Shown here: piece after piece, positions 35,410 through 45,609 of the stretch
Position numbering within the stretch: position 1 is the first letter of the stretch
How the letters are laid out: each line of letters starts with the position of its first letter
Source: Aplectana chamaeleonis
Taxonomy: Eukaryota; Nematoda; Chromadorea; Rhabditida; Cosmocercidae
Assembly (NCBI GenBank): GCA_029168955.1
Contig: JAPDOI010001389.1
Location: 1 to 64,000, forward strand
Length of the DNA: 64,000 nt
Reading direction: 5' to 3'
Notes under the pieces: generated by a model
Told to the model about the DNA's origin: nothing
The model's database searches: none
The model's input: only the letters and a program-made list of their open reading frames with translations
Position numbers and translations under genes: made by a program

Positions 35410-35825
35410 GTCCACTAACTTCTCTATGTGAGTTCCGAAATACTGAGTAATACACCATGTAGTACCTCCTTATGTGTTCGCGAGATTTATTGAGCTATTG
35501 TTTATGTGCGTATAATGACATGCTGGTTCAAATTGAAACGAATAAACACTTCTACCATTCCCGACACACTCTCCGTATGGTCAAAGAAGGAGCGAGCGTT
35601 CTAAACGCAAAGCGTTTTTGAAAAATTTCTGATCTGTCTAAATCTCACTCTTTTCATACCTTAAGAGTAAATTTTCTATCCTCAATGCAGCACCATATCT
35701 CCTATCGTGAGTGAAAAGTTGAATGCGAAAAATGTTGTTGAGCTATTTAAAGATTATCTGAGAAAACAGACAAAATATATAAAATGATACGCATAGAGCA
35801 ATCAAATGGGTATGGTAGGATAGTA
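35410..35825. other. No supported gene
   Basis: AT-rich, nothing recognised. Confidence 0.35.
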
Positions 35826-35827
35826 AG

Positions 35828-35912
35828 TATCGTGAATTACTGCGTGGAGGGAAGCCGCGGCGCTACTTGGCGGGAAAAATTGCTTAAAAAGCTAAGGAAG
35901 GATGGCTATTGA
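35828..35912. mobile_element. Truncated 148-bp-type foldback
   Basis: TATCGTGAATTACTGCGTGG, then GAGGGAAGCCGCGGCGCTAC and TTGGCGGGAAAAATTGC, aligns with the left arms at 36919 and 37200. The right arm is missing except for GGCTATTGATCG. Confidence 0.55.
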
Positions 35913-35958
35913 TCGAACTTGCCTCGAAATCTGAAAAAATCTGTACATGTATGTACAG

Positions 35959-36477
35959 ATTTTACGAGTCCATGCTTCAGAAAATCGACAAGGGAAGTTC
36001 GAACAGCCGAAGCTCATCATCTAATGACCCCGACAGTTCAAGCAGAAAGAAAAAGAAAAATCTAAACGTACCCGCGTGGCAACTACGCGACATGCAGGCT
36101 GACGCGCTGCAAGTAGAAAATTTCAACCGGCCTAAAATTCTCACCCCACTGCCTCATTGAACTGCCTTTTTCTGGAGGACGGAAAAAGACGTTGGACGGC
36201 TCAAGTCTTTCCGTGATAGCTCAGCAGACTGTGACGGAGGAAGATATTCAAAATGTCGACCATATTCCAAAGAAATTTGAGAGGTTCGACACAAGGACAG
36301 AGCTCTCGAGAATATGTACGTTGACTCCGGTACTCTTCTTTCCGATTTGTAACTCTCTAATCATAGAATCAGCTTTCCGAGAATGCGTGCCGTGATGAAA
36401 ATTCCAGTAAGCTCCATGAGGAAAAAGAGCCAGGCGATGGAAACTCTCAAAAGGAGCTACACGTATTCCAACCAGGG
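35959..36477 (+). CDS. Unrecognised spliced host gene, partial
   Basis: Three exons join in phase. Exon 1 (35959-36112) follows TGTATGTACAG, reads FYESMLQKIDKGSSNSRSSS, then a basic SSSRKKKKNLNVPAWQLRDM, and ends CAA/GTAGAA. Exon 2 (36225-36329, 35 codons) follows GATAGCTCAG, reads QTVTEEDIQNVDHIPKKFER and FDTRTELSRICTLTP, and ends CCG/GTACTC. Exon 3 starts at 36367 after CTAATCATAG with NQLSENACRDENSSKLHEEK and EPGDGNSQKELHVFQPG. It is open to a TAA at 36541, but the text after about 36477 looks non-coding. The serine-rich stretch followed by KKKK may be a nuclear-localisation signal. Upstream and downstream exons were not found. I do not recognise the family. Two matching phase-0 junctions with no internal stops make a real gene likely. 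Confidence 0.5.
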
Positions 36478-36479
36478 GT

Positions 36480-36745
36480 TTGCGGAATTTTCCGATTTCT
36501 GTTTTCTTCCAATTTTTGGAAATGTTTTTTCTGTTGTTTGTAAAATTGGCCGGAAATTGGCAGAAAACAGAAGAACTGTGAACCGCGATTTAAAGCAGGG
36601 TTGTCTCAGAGGCAGTATTCAAGATAATCTTCAATTTTGAGAATGTTGGTCATATTGATGAGGTGCACCCCGCGCAGAACTAAAATGGCGTAGAAATTGA
36701 GAAAAACGCGCCAAAAGTGCCCGAAATTTAAGTATCACTCCGCCT
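36480..36745. other. No supported gene; solo MITE terminus
   Basis: A GGCAGTATTCAAGATAATCT segment near 36610 resembles the left end of the 54223 MITE without a partner. Confidence 0.3.
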
Positions 36746-36918
36746 CTTAAAGGCAGTGGTCACGATGAAAAACGTTATCGAAAAAAAAAACTAAGCAAAA
36801 ATCGGCTTCGATCGAAATTAGCTGAAAATCTGTACAGGTATTGAGGTGAAAAACGGGCTGGAATTCGAGTTTGTAGGGCCCAAAGATGCCAGTTCGTGCA
36901 CACGTGCACAGCGCCGAT

Positions 36919-37066
36919 TACCGTCCATCACTGGATGAGGGATCGTGGCGACGCCGCTTGGCGGGAAAAATTGCGCGATCAATAGCCACTCTCCCTTCGT
37001 TTTCCCGCCCGCAATTTGTCCCGACAAGCAGCTTCGCGGCGATCCCTCATCCAGTGATGTACGATA
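36919..37066. mobile_element. 148-bp foldback MITE nested in A2, first copy
   Basis: TA-flanked. Left arm CCGTCCATCACTGGATGAGG, right arm CCTCATCCAGTGATGTACGA, arms about 47 bp. The related element at 45610-46103 runs straight from GCACAGCGCCG to AAAAGAT, so this is an insertion relative to that copy. Confidence 0.9.
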
Positions 37067-37199
37067 AAAAGATTGCAGTCTCATGCCGAGCAGGCAAAAA
37101 TCATCGACAATCAGAGAAAGAAATAAATTCAAATTTACCCAATAAAAACAGTTGTACAATGAAAAAAAAGCAGTCAATATTTTTGACTAGATGTGTACA

Positions 37200-37347
37200 T
37201 ATCGTCCATCACTGGATGAGGGATCGCCGTGACGCTGCTTGGGGGGAAAAAATGCGCGAGCAATAGCCACCCTCACTTCGTTTTCCCGCGCGCGATTTTT
37301 CCCGCCAAGCAGCGTCGCGGCGATCCCTCATCCAGTGATGGACGATA
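37200..37347. mobile_element. 148-bp foldback MITE nested in A2, second copy
   Basis: TA-flanked. Left arm TCGTCCATCACTGGATGAGG, right arm CCTCATCCAGTGATGGACGA. It has the same length as the first copy but cleaner arms, consistent with a younger insertion. Confidence 0.9.
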
Positions 37348-37594
37348 AATCAGAAGGTTCATTGATTGAAATTCAATTTCAAGCCAGCTGATGTTCTTGA
37401 TATAAGAGGTCATCGATGCCGATGAAGTGGAGTAGGCTCGTCCACTATCAGACAAGAAATTTCAGGCTTCAAATTTGGCCCAAAAAAAGTGGTATTTCAC
37501 GATTTTTCTTATAGGTCCTACTACTCGAGACCCAGAAAAAGGTTTAGAGAGAGAAAGAACACAAGTATATTTTATCGCGACTACTGCCTTTAAG

Positions 37595-38270
37595 TATCAC
37601 AGAAAGTGCTCATTTTGACAATAGAATCTTATCAGAACTCGTCTTTTGCAATTCTCTACTCTCTATTGCTCCGTTCTTTCCTTAGGACCCTAACTAATAC
37701 TGCTTTGCACAAAATATTCTTCTGCTCTTAATCGACCCAATTCGCCACCGGTGACAACTACTATGAACATGATCATCCACCCGGACAACTAGTCCATGTT
37801 ATAGAATAATGTCACTGACAAATGACGTTTTAATGCGTTTCTTTCTCTTCGTAATTTTGGTTACACTTGGACGCCAATACAAGGTTTTATGTGAAAAACT
37901 AGGAGACGAAAACTATCGTGAACACTGCCTTTAAAGACAAGAGCCCAAATTGTCTAAAGGTATGCCAATAATCTACGGGGGAATTTAGCCTGGGTTCTCT
38001 GCAGGTCTCCCGCGCTAAACACTTTTATCTTGCTCTATGTTCGTTGTCCATCCGAGTGCTTGTGGCGTGATGGCAGGAGGCGCTGATGTTCTCTGCACTA
38101 GGTCGGATACAATCGCTGCCAAAGGTCAACCAAACCTGCTATCTATGCGAGGTCCTCGAATTGGTAATAGATCTATCTGGAGAGAGAAGAATCGGCTGGC
38201 CCTGGAAGCTACCAAATAGGCCAGAAAATCATCAAAGCCTAAATGAACTCGACTCAGGCAAAAAAAGTTG
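37595..38270. other. No supported gene; solo MITE end
   Basis: CTATCGTGAACACTGCCTTT near 37910-37930 is a right end of the TTAA MITE family with no matching left end. A plus frame at 38086-38260 (SALGRIQSLPKVNQTCYLCE) could be an exon but lacks clear splice support. Confidence 0.35.
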
Positions 38271-38274
38271 TTTA

Positions 38275-38465
38275 GAATCCGGCGAGAAGTTGTCCAGAAT
38301 TCGTACGAATCCAGGACAACTTCTCGCCTAATTCTCGACAACTCCTCGAATCATTCTCGACAACTTCTCGCCGGATTCTCGACAACTCCTCGTCTTATTC
38401 TCGACAAATTTTCGTTCTATTCTCCACAGCAGCTTTTCGCCTGATTTCTCCTCTCGACAGCCCGT
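38275..38465. repeat. TTCTCGACAACTTCTCG minisatellite, cluster 1
   Basis: At least seven imperfect copies of ATTCTCGACAACTCCTCG/ATTCTCGACAACTTCTCG with 18-22 bp spacing, plus one inverted copy (CGAGAAGTTGTCCAGAATTC) at the left edge. A second cluster lies at 40385-40650. Confidence 0.8.
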
Positions 38466-38469
38466 CACA

Positions 38470-38680
38470 TTTTCGCAAGCAAATAATTTAGAATAAAATA
38501 AATAAATAAGAAAAAAGAATATATATGAACACATGCATATCTAAAGAAACGGTATGATTACGAAAGGAAATATCTCGCTACATCTGTAGGACTTGAATGA
38601 ATCAAAAGCGTGAGTTTTTTGAATAAATTTGTAAGCACTAATTTAAGCAGCAGAAATTATTCTCTTTTAGACCTTGAAAT
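38470..38680. other. No supported gene
   Basis: AT-rich with an AATAAAATAAATAAATAAG run near 38490-38510. Confidence 0.4.
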
Positions 38681-38684
38681 TTTG

Positions 38685-39260
38685 TCGAACGATTTTTTTT
38701 TCAAATTTCGTTCGTTCGAAATTTCGTCGAAAGAATTTCTTTCTCAATTTTCATTCGCTCGAGATCTGATTTTTCGATTGTTTTTTTTTTGAAAAATCAT
38801 TCCACTTTGAAAACGCTTCTCGAACCCTAGGTTGCGCTGTTTCTTTATTCCTCGGGCCGAGTTGTCGTGAGCGTGAGCGAACGCGACTTGAGTAGAAATC
38901 GAATACTTGTGGAACCAAGTATTCGACATTCTCTGACCAAGCGTTGTAAATAAAGCGTTGAGACCAGTTCCGAAAAAAAATCCGAAACTTCTTAGGAGTA
39001 TCGAAGAGAAATCCTAAACTTCGAACGAAATTCGAAAAGATCCAAAATTTCTACTAGATTCGAAATTCGTCTGTTCGATTCCTACGAAATTTCGGAAAAT
39101 TTTCGAGATTTGTTCGTTTGGAATTTTTTCGAACAAAACTTCGAAATTTCGGAAAGGTTTTTGAAATTCGTTCGTTCGATTTTTTTCCTTTTTCGCTGTT
39201 TCTGAACTTTTTCGAACGATGTTTTTTTCAGTTTTCGTTTGTTCGACATTTTTTTCGAAA
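38685..39260. repeat. TTCGAAATTCGTTCG low-complexity block
   Basis: Degenerate repeats of TTCGAAATTTCG and TTCGTTCGA with T-runs, densest at 38690-38770 and 39000-39260. Translations in all frames are Phe/Ser/Arg-rich artefacts. Confidence 0.65.
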
Positions 39261-39269
39261 TTGTACAAC

Positions 39270-39795
39270 TATAATGCTAATCAACATTCAAGGCGTGGCC
39301 ATTTTCACACAGTATTCGACTTTCCTCGTTGAAAGCTACGCTACTTGTTTAAGCAAGAATGCGTCTTTGAAATTCCCGAATGGGTAAATTTTCCAATGAA
39401 GCCCTTCTCAAATTTCCGAATGAATGACTAAATCCGAGTAAGAATCCACATTTTTTTCTCGAATGAATAAATAAATTTGTATACCCGTTATGAATTCGAT
39501 TGGAATGAAGATTCGGAAAATCTATCTAGCACATCATAAATATTTTGAACTTTTTTTCAGGCTGAATAATCAAGTGTAGTGACCCGAAAATATTTTGAAA
39601 TTCGAAAAATCAAATCTTTCGGTTCTCCTGTTGAACGCAGTACTCAAAAAAGAAAAGCGAAAAAATGAATACGATTGATTTAGTCTCTCGAATGAATGGA
39701 ATATGTTAGAAAACGAGTCATTAAATTGCTCGAAAACTCCGATTGAATTTCCTAAATAAATCTTATATTTCAAAAAAAAAAGGGATAAGCGATAA
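39270..39795. other. Gene-free, GAATGAATAAAT-rich
   Basis: Repeated GAATGAATAAATAAAT-like phrases. No exon. Confidence 0.35.
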
Positions 39796-39799
39796 TTAC

Positions 39800-40075
39800 A
39801 AAAGCCGGCATAGTTGGGCATACGTGGTTCGAGTAGCCAAGAGTGGGCGGACCCCAGGTAGCGGACGCCTCGTCAACAGTAACGGGTCAGCAGATCTCGA
39901 ATGATAAGTACCTGCGGTGGTGCCTGTTAACACTCTAGGACGTGGAGACCGGCCTCGCTCATGTGCCAACGCAAGGCTCGGGTCACACCTATCCATGCAG
40001 TGAAGGAGCAACCCAACTGGGATAGGACACTGTACACCACTTGAATGCCAAAGACCTATTTCAATGTTAAGAGGT
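39800..40075. repeat. GC-distinct segment, possible retroelement UTR
   Basis: The segment from GCCGGCATAGTTGGGCATAC through GACCCCAGGTAGCGGACGCC to CCCAACTGGGATAGGACACT is sharply different in composition from both sides. The wording recalls untranslated regions of nematode RTE-type LINEs, but I see no flanking coding part. Both strands are open (101 codons on minus), with no protein motif. Confidence 0.3.
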
Positions 40076-40384
40076 TCATATTTAAGCCACAACTGAATCA
40101 CTTAAGATTTTTTGAATAAATATTCTTAAATCTCAACGTCATTTTGATGATTCTAGAACAACGTTTTGCATAATGATATTTAAAATCTCATTTTTACAGT
40201 TACGAACCATAAAAAGAAAGTTTAGTACTTGGAATCGCAAAAACTCTGGAATTTAGTGGCTTCAATTTACAATTTTCCGGTAAAACCGGTATTTCAAAAC
40301 TCGAAAACATGGAAATTCCCATAGAAATGTGATGTTCAAGAGTTATGTGGAATAAATAATAAACGATAACCAGCTTGCTCAAGT

Positions 40385-40650
40385 TCGATATTTCCTGAAT
40401 TCTCGACAACTTTTCGACACATTCTCGTTTCGGGGGAAAGTTGTCCAGAATTCTCACGGAGTTCTCAACAGCTATGTCCTTCTCCTGAATTGTCGACAAC
40501 TTTTCCAGAATTCTGGACAACTTCTCCGAAATTCTCGGCAACTTCCCCTTCTGCCAGAATTCTCGACAATTTATCTCCACTTTCTGAACAACTTCTCGAT
40601 TCTCGACCGATTCTCGACAACTTCTCGATATATTCTGGACAACTAGTTTT
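40385..40650. repeat. TTCTCGACAACTTCTCG minisatellite, cluster 2
   Basis: Ten or so diverged copies of GAATTCTCGACAACTTTTC/TTCTGGACAACTTCTC, the same motif as 38275-38465. Confidence 0.75.
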
Positions 40651-40659
40651 ACCTGAGGA

Positions 40660-42240
40660 TAGGGGAAAAGGAAGCAGAGTCCATACCTTTCCTTCATAGT
40701 GAGTACTCAGAAAGTTCGCGCTACAGTTCAATAACGCGAGAAACACAACCCTATTGTGTACTGGCAATAATGAGCCATTATGACTAATTAACGCCCGCAA
40801 TTCATACTCACACTGACGGGGCGTCTGAGAAGAATACCTTCTACACGTGGGCTGAGAACAAGAATACTACAGCGCTACCGCTTTGGTGGAGCTGGGTGAA
40901 GTTTTGCCCCAATTGTGCCATATAGGCAAACCCTGAATGCGTGCTTTAATCTATTGCGGTGCAGGATGGTACAAGATTCAAATAAGATAAAGCGCCCAGA
41001 AATAGATGGTGAGACTATAAGGCAGATGATACGACTGCCACAGGAGTACCTACGGCTGCAACACTGTGAAGCGAGCAGCGCGTCATTGCGGAACTTTCGG
41101 ACCCTGAGGAAAAGTACAGTGTTCGAATCAGCTGTTATCTTGAAACCAGTATCAAAATGTGTACATTAGGGAAGGGCAAGTTAGCTCCAATTATATCTAC
41201 GTGCATATTGAGCTTTTTATCTAAATACATACTACATGTTGAGCTTCTGATCGAGCATTGAAGCCGCTATTGTCTGGTGCAAGGAAAGGTGGATCATTTG
41301 TCATCATTCCCACTTATATTCTGTTCTCGCAGAGGTATATACTTCTTGCTCTGGCCAACTGTTGTGTTTTTGAAATTTTCCAAAAGAAGCATTCATCACC
41401 TTAAAGTGTGTTAAAAGTTTAATGCTCTGTAAATTTGTTATAGTGTACGCTGAACACCATTTATTGATTTTCGAAAATTTTCTGTTCTCTGATTTCTGCC
41501 CATTATTGAAATGTTTTTCCTATTTTCTGTTTTCTGTCGAACTGGTTTTTCTGTTTTCCGTTTGCGATAATTTTCTCCGTACATCCCTGACTCCAACGCC
41601 TAGGCTGCATTCAACTTTTAGGCAAGTTTTTGAAAGCCAGTAGTTTCAATTTTTAAAGGTAATTTCATTTCAGTTCCAGAGTGAGGTGAATCAAATCAGC
41701 GTGGATATTGATGTGTCGTTTTTTGAATGTTGGATTTGCTAGCATTGAGGCAATTGGAATTTTCTTCAAATTATAGGCATGATTACCAGTGTTGCAACTA
41801 CCTTTCGATAAAATTTTCTTGAATGAGTTTTTGCATTTCTGTATTTCTTCTCTGCAAATTTTCTTTCTGATTTCTCGGGTAGAGTTTAGCATAAATTCAC
41901 TGGAGATCGGAGGAGATTTCCAGAAGGCTTGGTTGTTCGGAAAGTTTTCTTTTTTTTTTCGAACACCAACAGTCATGTCGGCCGAACAGCCGTCCAGGGT
42001 TGGTGCTCTCCATCAACCCGCTCAATTGCTTGGAGCAATTCCAGCGTGCATTTGATATATGTTGATTGGTATCCCATGTCAATTGATATGATACCAATCG
42101 ACACGGATTATTAATCTGCATTTATCAAATACATTTTGAACTCACTCCAAACAACCCGTCGGGATGCTGACGAGTGAATGGAGAATATCACCCCTGATCA
42201 ATTCTGGCAGGTTGCTTTAGCTCGACATTCTCAGACCCTG
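40660..42240. other. Gene-free stretch
   Basis: A plus frame after GCGGTGCAG near 40968 (MVQDSNKIKRPEIDG, then a GTGAGA donor) is exon-like but isolated. A small stem, GATTGGTATC with GATACCAATC, lies near 42064-42102. Nothing else is supported. Confidence 0.35.
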
Positions 42241-42360
42241 CACTAGGTATCCGAATCACTCCTTTCCGGATACCCGACCGGATGTCCGAGACTCGGATAA
42301 TCCGATATCCGAAAATTTGAAAAAAAAACATTATCTGGATCCAACCATTATACCATTATA

Positions 42361-43580
42361 CCAGGTTGTCCAATAATTCTTGTCCGAAAATTTCACCATT
42401 CTTCATTTTTTTCAACTTTATTGAAAAACAAGTCTAATCAACGATATAATCACCACAGTTATCCACAACAGTGGCCCATCGTCCGGGGGCTGCGACTCGA
42501 AGAAGTCCGCGATGTCGGATTTGAGCTTGTCGTAGTTGGTGAATTTTCTTCCGGCCAACTGGTGCTTCAGCGGGCGGAACAAGTGGTAGTCGGAGGGAGC
42601 GAGGTCCGGGGAATACGGCGGATGGGCAACCGTCTCCCAGCCGAGCGTCGCCAACTTCTGCTGGGTCTCCTTCGTCACGTGGGGGCGCGCGTTTTCGTGC
42701 AGCAGGTGGACCGAGGCCTGTCGGGGACGCTTTTCTCGGATGGCGGCGGCTAGTTTCTCGAGCTAATCGGTGTAGATGGAGGCGGTGACCGTCCTGCCTT
42801 GCGGGAGCAGCTCGAAGTACAGCATGCCCTTGGTGTCCCACCAGCAGCAGAGCATGATCTTCAGCGGCTGCAGGTCGGCTTTCGGCGTCGTCGGCGGCTC
42901 TTCTCCGCGCGGAATCCAGACGGCACGGCGGGCGACGTTGTCGTAGAGGACCCAGCTCTTATCCCCAGTGACCAGGTCCTCGAGAAACTCCTTGCGATGC
43001 GGACGAAGGAGGAGGGACTGGCAGACGGCCACGCGGCTCTGCCTGTTGGCGTCCGTCAGACGGTGGGGGATCCAACGGGCCAGAACTTTGTGGTAGCCGG
43101 GTAAGTTGAGTCGATTGGGGATGGTGAAGTTGCTGCAGCCGAGCGTCGTCGCCAGTTCACGGGTGGTGGCTTCCGGCTTCTTCTTGATACAGCCACGGAC
43201 TTCGTCATCATCACCGTAGAAGGCCTCCCGCTGTGCTCCCTGTCCTCGAGGCTCGTGTCGCCGCTCTCGAAACGATTGAACCAGCGGCTGACTGTGCGTT
43301 GGGACACTGCATCCACCTTTCACGCTCTGCAGATGTTGACGACCGCGCTGCCCGTGTCGTTGCCCAGCAGCCACTCGTAGTACGCGAACGTACGAATTCG
43401 ACCTTGGTCCATTTTTGCTTGTACTGGTAGCTAGACGCGGCGACTGCGCCTTATATACCCCTAGCGTAGAACTTTGGAGAACCTTCTAGAAGGTTCTTAC
43501 ACTTGCCTGATATTATAACACTTCTAAGGAAACTTATAGAATTTTGAAAAGTTTCGGACAGGAATTATTGGACGGCCTGG
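42361..43580 (-). mobile_element. mariner (IS630/Tc1/mariner) transposon, 1220 bp
   Basis: TA dinucleotides flank it (42359-42360, 43581-43582). The inverted repeats of about 30 bp are CCAGGTTGTCCAATAATTCT at the left and, inverted, CCAGGCCGTCCAATAATTCC at the right, both continuing TGTCCGAAA. Between them is a single minus-strand transposase relic. The coding part is conspicuously GC-rich against the AT-rich flanks, as in elements that arrived horizontally. Confidence 0.95.
42418..43412 (-). pseudogene. mariner transposase, inactivated
   Basis: The ATG at 43412-43410 starts MDQGRIRTFAYYEWLLGN, followed by a TGA at the ICRA/KVDAV point (about 43320), and then the second helix-turn-helix VSQRTVSRWFNRF and ESGDTSLEDREHSGRPS. 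One frame change near 43215 leads to KKKPEATTRELATTLGCSN, then VTGDKSWVLYDNVARRAVWI (first catalytic Asp) and LCCWWDTKGM. A TAG follows YTD (about 42760). The frame continues with HENARPHVTKETQQKLATLG and PPYSPDLAPSDYHLF, ending TAA at 42418-42420. The D(34)D spacing of mariners is kept, but the second catalytic position, HDN in active copies, is HEN here. Two stops, a frameshift and this change mean it is dead. Length matches the usual 340-350 residues. Confidence 0.95.
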
Positions 43581-43704
43581 TACACTATACGAAGGGTCAT
43601 TTTTGCGGATAAAGTTCGGATAAAATGGGGTTATTTTCGGATAAAATCGGGTAATTTTTAGATAAAATCTGATAATTTTCGGATAAAATCGCGCTCGGCT
43701 TTCG

Positions 43705-44000
43705 CCCAGTTTTCTTTACCGCTTTCCATTAAATACACAAACTCAGGGTTTCCCTCCTCTTTCCGAAATCGGAAGAGTCGTTGCGGCGCGGAAAAGTGCC
43801 AGTCAGACAGAAAAATGGATCAGAAAAAACATGGCGAAAATAGAAAGCTGAAGTCAATGGAAAACAGCAGACGAAACAAACAAAACAACACCAGCAAAAA
43901 AAAACATGGACGCACGGATTCGTCCACAATCCCTAGTTAAAGTTCGTAGTACGTCAGTGTAATCTGCCTGAGTGAGATACCATATGAAAAATCGTGATAC
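43705..44000. other. No supported gene
   Basis: Nothing recognised between the TCCGAT element and the TIR element at 44004. Confidence 0.4.
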
Positions 44001-44003
44001 ATA

Positions 44004-45038
44004 CTCAGACAAACCATCGCTCGGAGCGAGACCGGCTCCTCCCAATTATGACGTCATCGCCCGGACAGAGGGCGAGGGCGAACTCGCACCGCGGTTCCCT
44101 GTCCCGTTCCGATTCGCCCTCGGCCGCTGTCCGGTCGCTCGGGACGACAACGGTGCCAACTCCACCTCAGCGGCAGTGCGTCGGACGCCAGATAAAGTGT
44201 GCGGGACCCAAATGGGAATACGTCAGACGCCGTGAAAATGTGTGCAGGATGTCATGTAGCGTTTGCAGGCCAAGCCGAGCCGTCACGGCGCCCCTTGTAC
44301 AATCAGCTTCCGCTTTTTTCCTTGTATTTTCGCTTTCTGCGACTACTCAGGTAGGCATATCGGATCACGTGGCAAATTTCTGTCTTCCTTCGCCTTCCCG
44401 AATACAGCCACGGCGATTTCCCCGAGCTTAACTTCGTTACCCATCATCCGAGGGACCCATCATCCGAGTTGAAGAGTGCGTGGTGCAGAGGCTGACATGA
44501 AAAACGTGGTGAAGCGAGTTATCACGTTCTAATGTGTTTATCACATGCACAGCCGGTATAAAAGGTGCCTCATCTCACGCGAGTCCTAATTCGGCATTCT
44601 TATGCCGGCCCTGGAAGGTGACTTGGAGTCCCTCTCCGGAGGGCAGCATATTTTTGACCGCTGAGGGATAGGGGATCCCACAGCTGGGGGGGGGCGGTTT
44701 TCGCCGCGGTCCGCAGGGAGGGTGGTTCCTCACCGCAGACCTCGGCGAAGGTTACGCCCTTGTTGCGGACCGAGGCGGGGATTTCTCTGCCGTGGACCGC
44801 GACATTCACGCACCTCTCGAGAAGAGGCGGATATAATGAAAAACTAGGAGGAAATTTCGAAAATTGCCCGGACAGCCACCGCAATGCCAAGTGCGACTGA
44901 ATATAGCTCCGAGCGGGAATGCGGTCGGCCGGAGAGCGGCTGCTGTGGCAGAGTAGATGGCTAATTCTCGCTCGGAGCGGAGAGACAGCGTCGCTCGACT
45001 CGCTCAATGGTACCGCTCCGAGCGATGGTTTGCCTGAG
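44004..45038. mobile_element. TIR element, 1035 bp, non-autonomous
   Basis: Left end CTCAGACAAACCATCGCTCG, right end CGAGCGATGGTTTGCCTGAG, flanked by TA at 44002-44003 and 45039-45040. The arms extend inward with GC-rich inverted blocks (CGGAGCG, GCCGCTGTCCGG against CCGGAGAGCGGC). Frames of 145-149 codons inside come from the GC-rich arms. No transposase motif is present. Confidence 0.8.
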
Positions 45039-45041
45039 TAG

Positions 45042-45605
45042 TCATCCAAGGGTGAGTTCTAGCCATGTCAGCCAGCTATGACACATGAATTATTTGCCGG
45101 AACTTCGGAACATGGGTGTACTGGCGCCCCACATGGGACCGGCAAATCGACCAATCCCGCCTAAGAAATGTTAAGCAAAAGGCTCGTAGTACTAGAAAAT
45201 TTACAGGTCGTATAAGAATCTTTTCACCCGACGCTTTGAACCATAACCAGAACTGTGCGGAACTTTGGTAAGAAAAAAAGACAGCAAAAATGCGCTGATC
45301 CAGAGTGCAATTCTGAAGAATAGAACAGATCACAAACATCAAAACAATAAAAGACTATGTAAGCTCTGGTACATCCGTAGTGACCTGTTGATTTCGATTA
45401 TCACCAGCAGCGGAGCGGTGGGCCTCGGTGAAATATAACTAGTGATAAGGAGGTTTTGCCGAAAAAGCCACCGCTCCGCGCTGGGATAACCTAAAACATG
45501 AGTTCACTTGGAATGAAACAGAGTCTACGTCTGCTTCAGACCCAGGTCCTCTAGCCGTTCCAAAGACCATTATGCGAAAGCAGGAAAGCATATGATGAGC
45601 AATCA
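45042..45605. other. Gene-free stretch
   Basis: Nothing recognised. CAGCGGAGCGGTGG near 45410 and its inverse CCACCGCTCCGCGCTGG near 45470 form a loose inverted pair of about 75 bp. Confidence 0.4.
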
Positions 45606-45609
45606 CAAA

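Larger units (their letters stand above)
36747..37593. mobile_element. TTAA-bounded MITE, subfamily A2, carrying two nested foldbacks
   Basis: The left end TTAAAGGCAGTGGTCACGAT and the right end ATCGCGACTACTGCCTTTAA are inverted repeats flush with TTAA. The body matches 45610-46103 and, in opposite orientation, 63183-63749 (GATGCCAGTTCGTGCACACG, TTGAAATTCAATTTCAAGCC, GCCGATGAAGTGGAGT). It is 847 bp rather than about 494 bp because two 148-bp foldbacks (36919-37066 and 37200-37347) sit inside it. Confidence 0.9.
42244..43700. mobile_element. TCCGAT-rich element interrupted by mariner
   Basis: Left end CCGAATCACTCCTTTCCGGA followed by GATAATCCGATATCCGAAA. After the mariner the right flank resumes with GGATAAAGTTCGGATAAAAT and repeated TTTTCGGATAAAATC. 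The left end is the inverse of the right end of 51745-52645 (GAGAAGGAGTGATTCGAATA). The mariner (42361-43580) therefore landed in an older copy. The right end is not clear. Confidence 0.6.

Noticed and set aside
40385..40650. CRISPR or telomere-like repeat
   Set aside because: Units are diverged and contiguous without spacers; a minisatellite explains them.
42421..43430. Plus-strand frames of about 100 codons
   Set aside because: Antisense shadows of the mariner transposase.
44600..45049. 149-codon minus frame as a transposase
   Set aside because: It is made from the GC-rich inverted arm of the 1035-bp element and has no DDE or zinc-finger motif.
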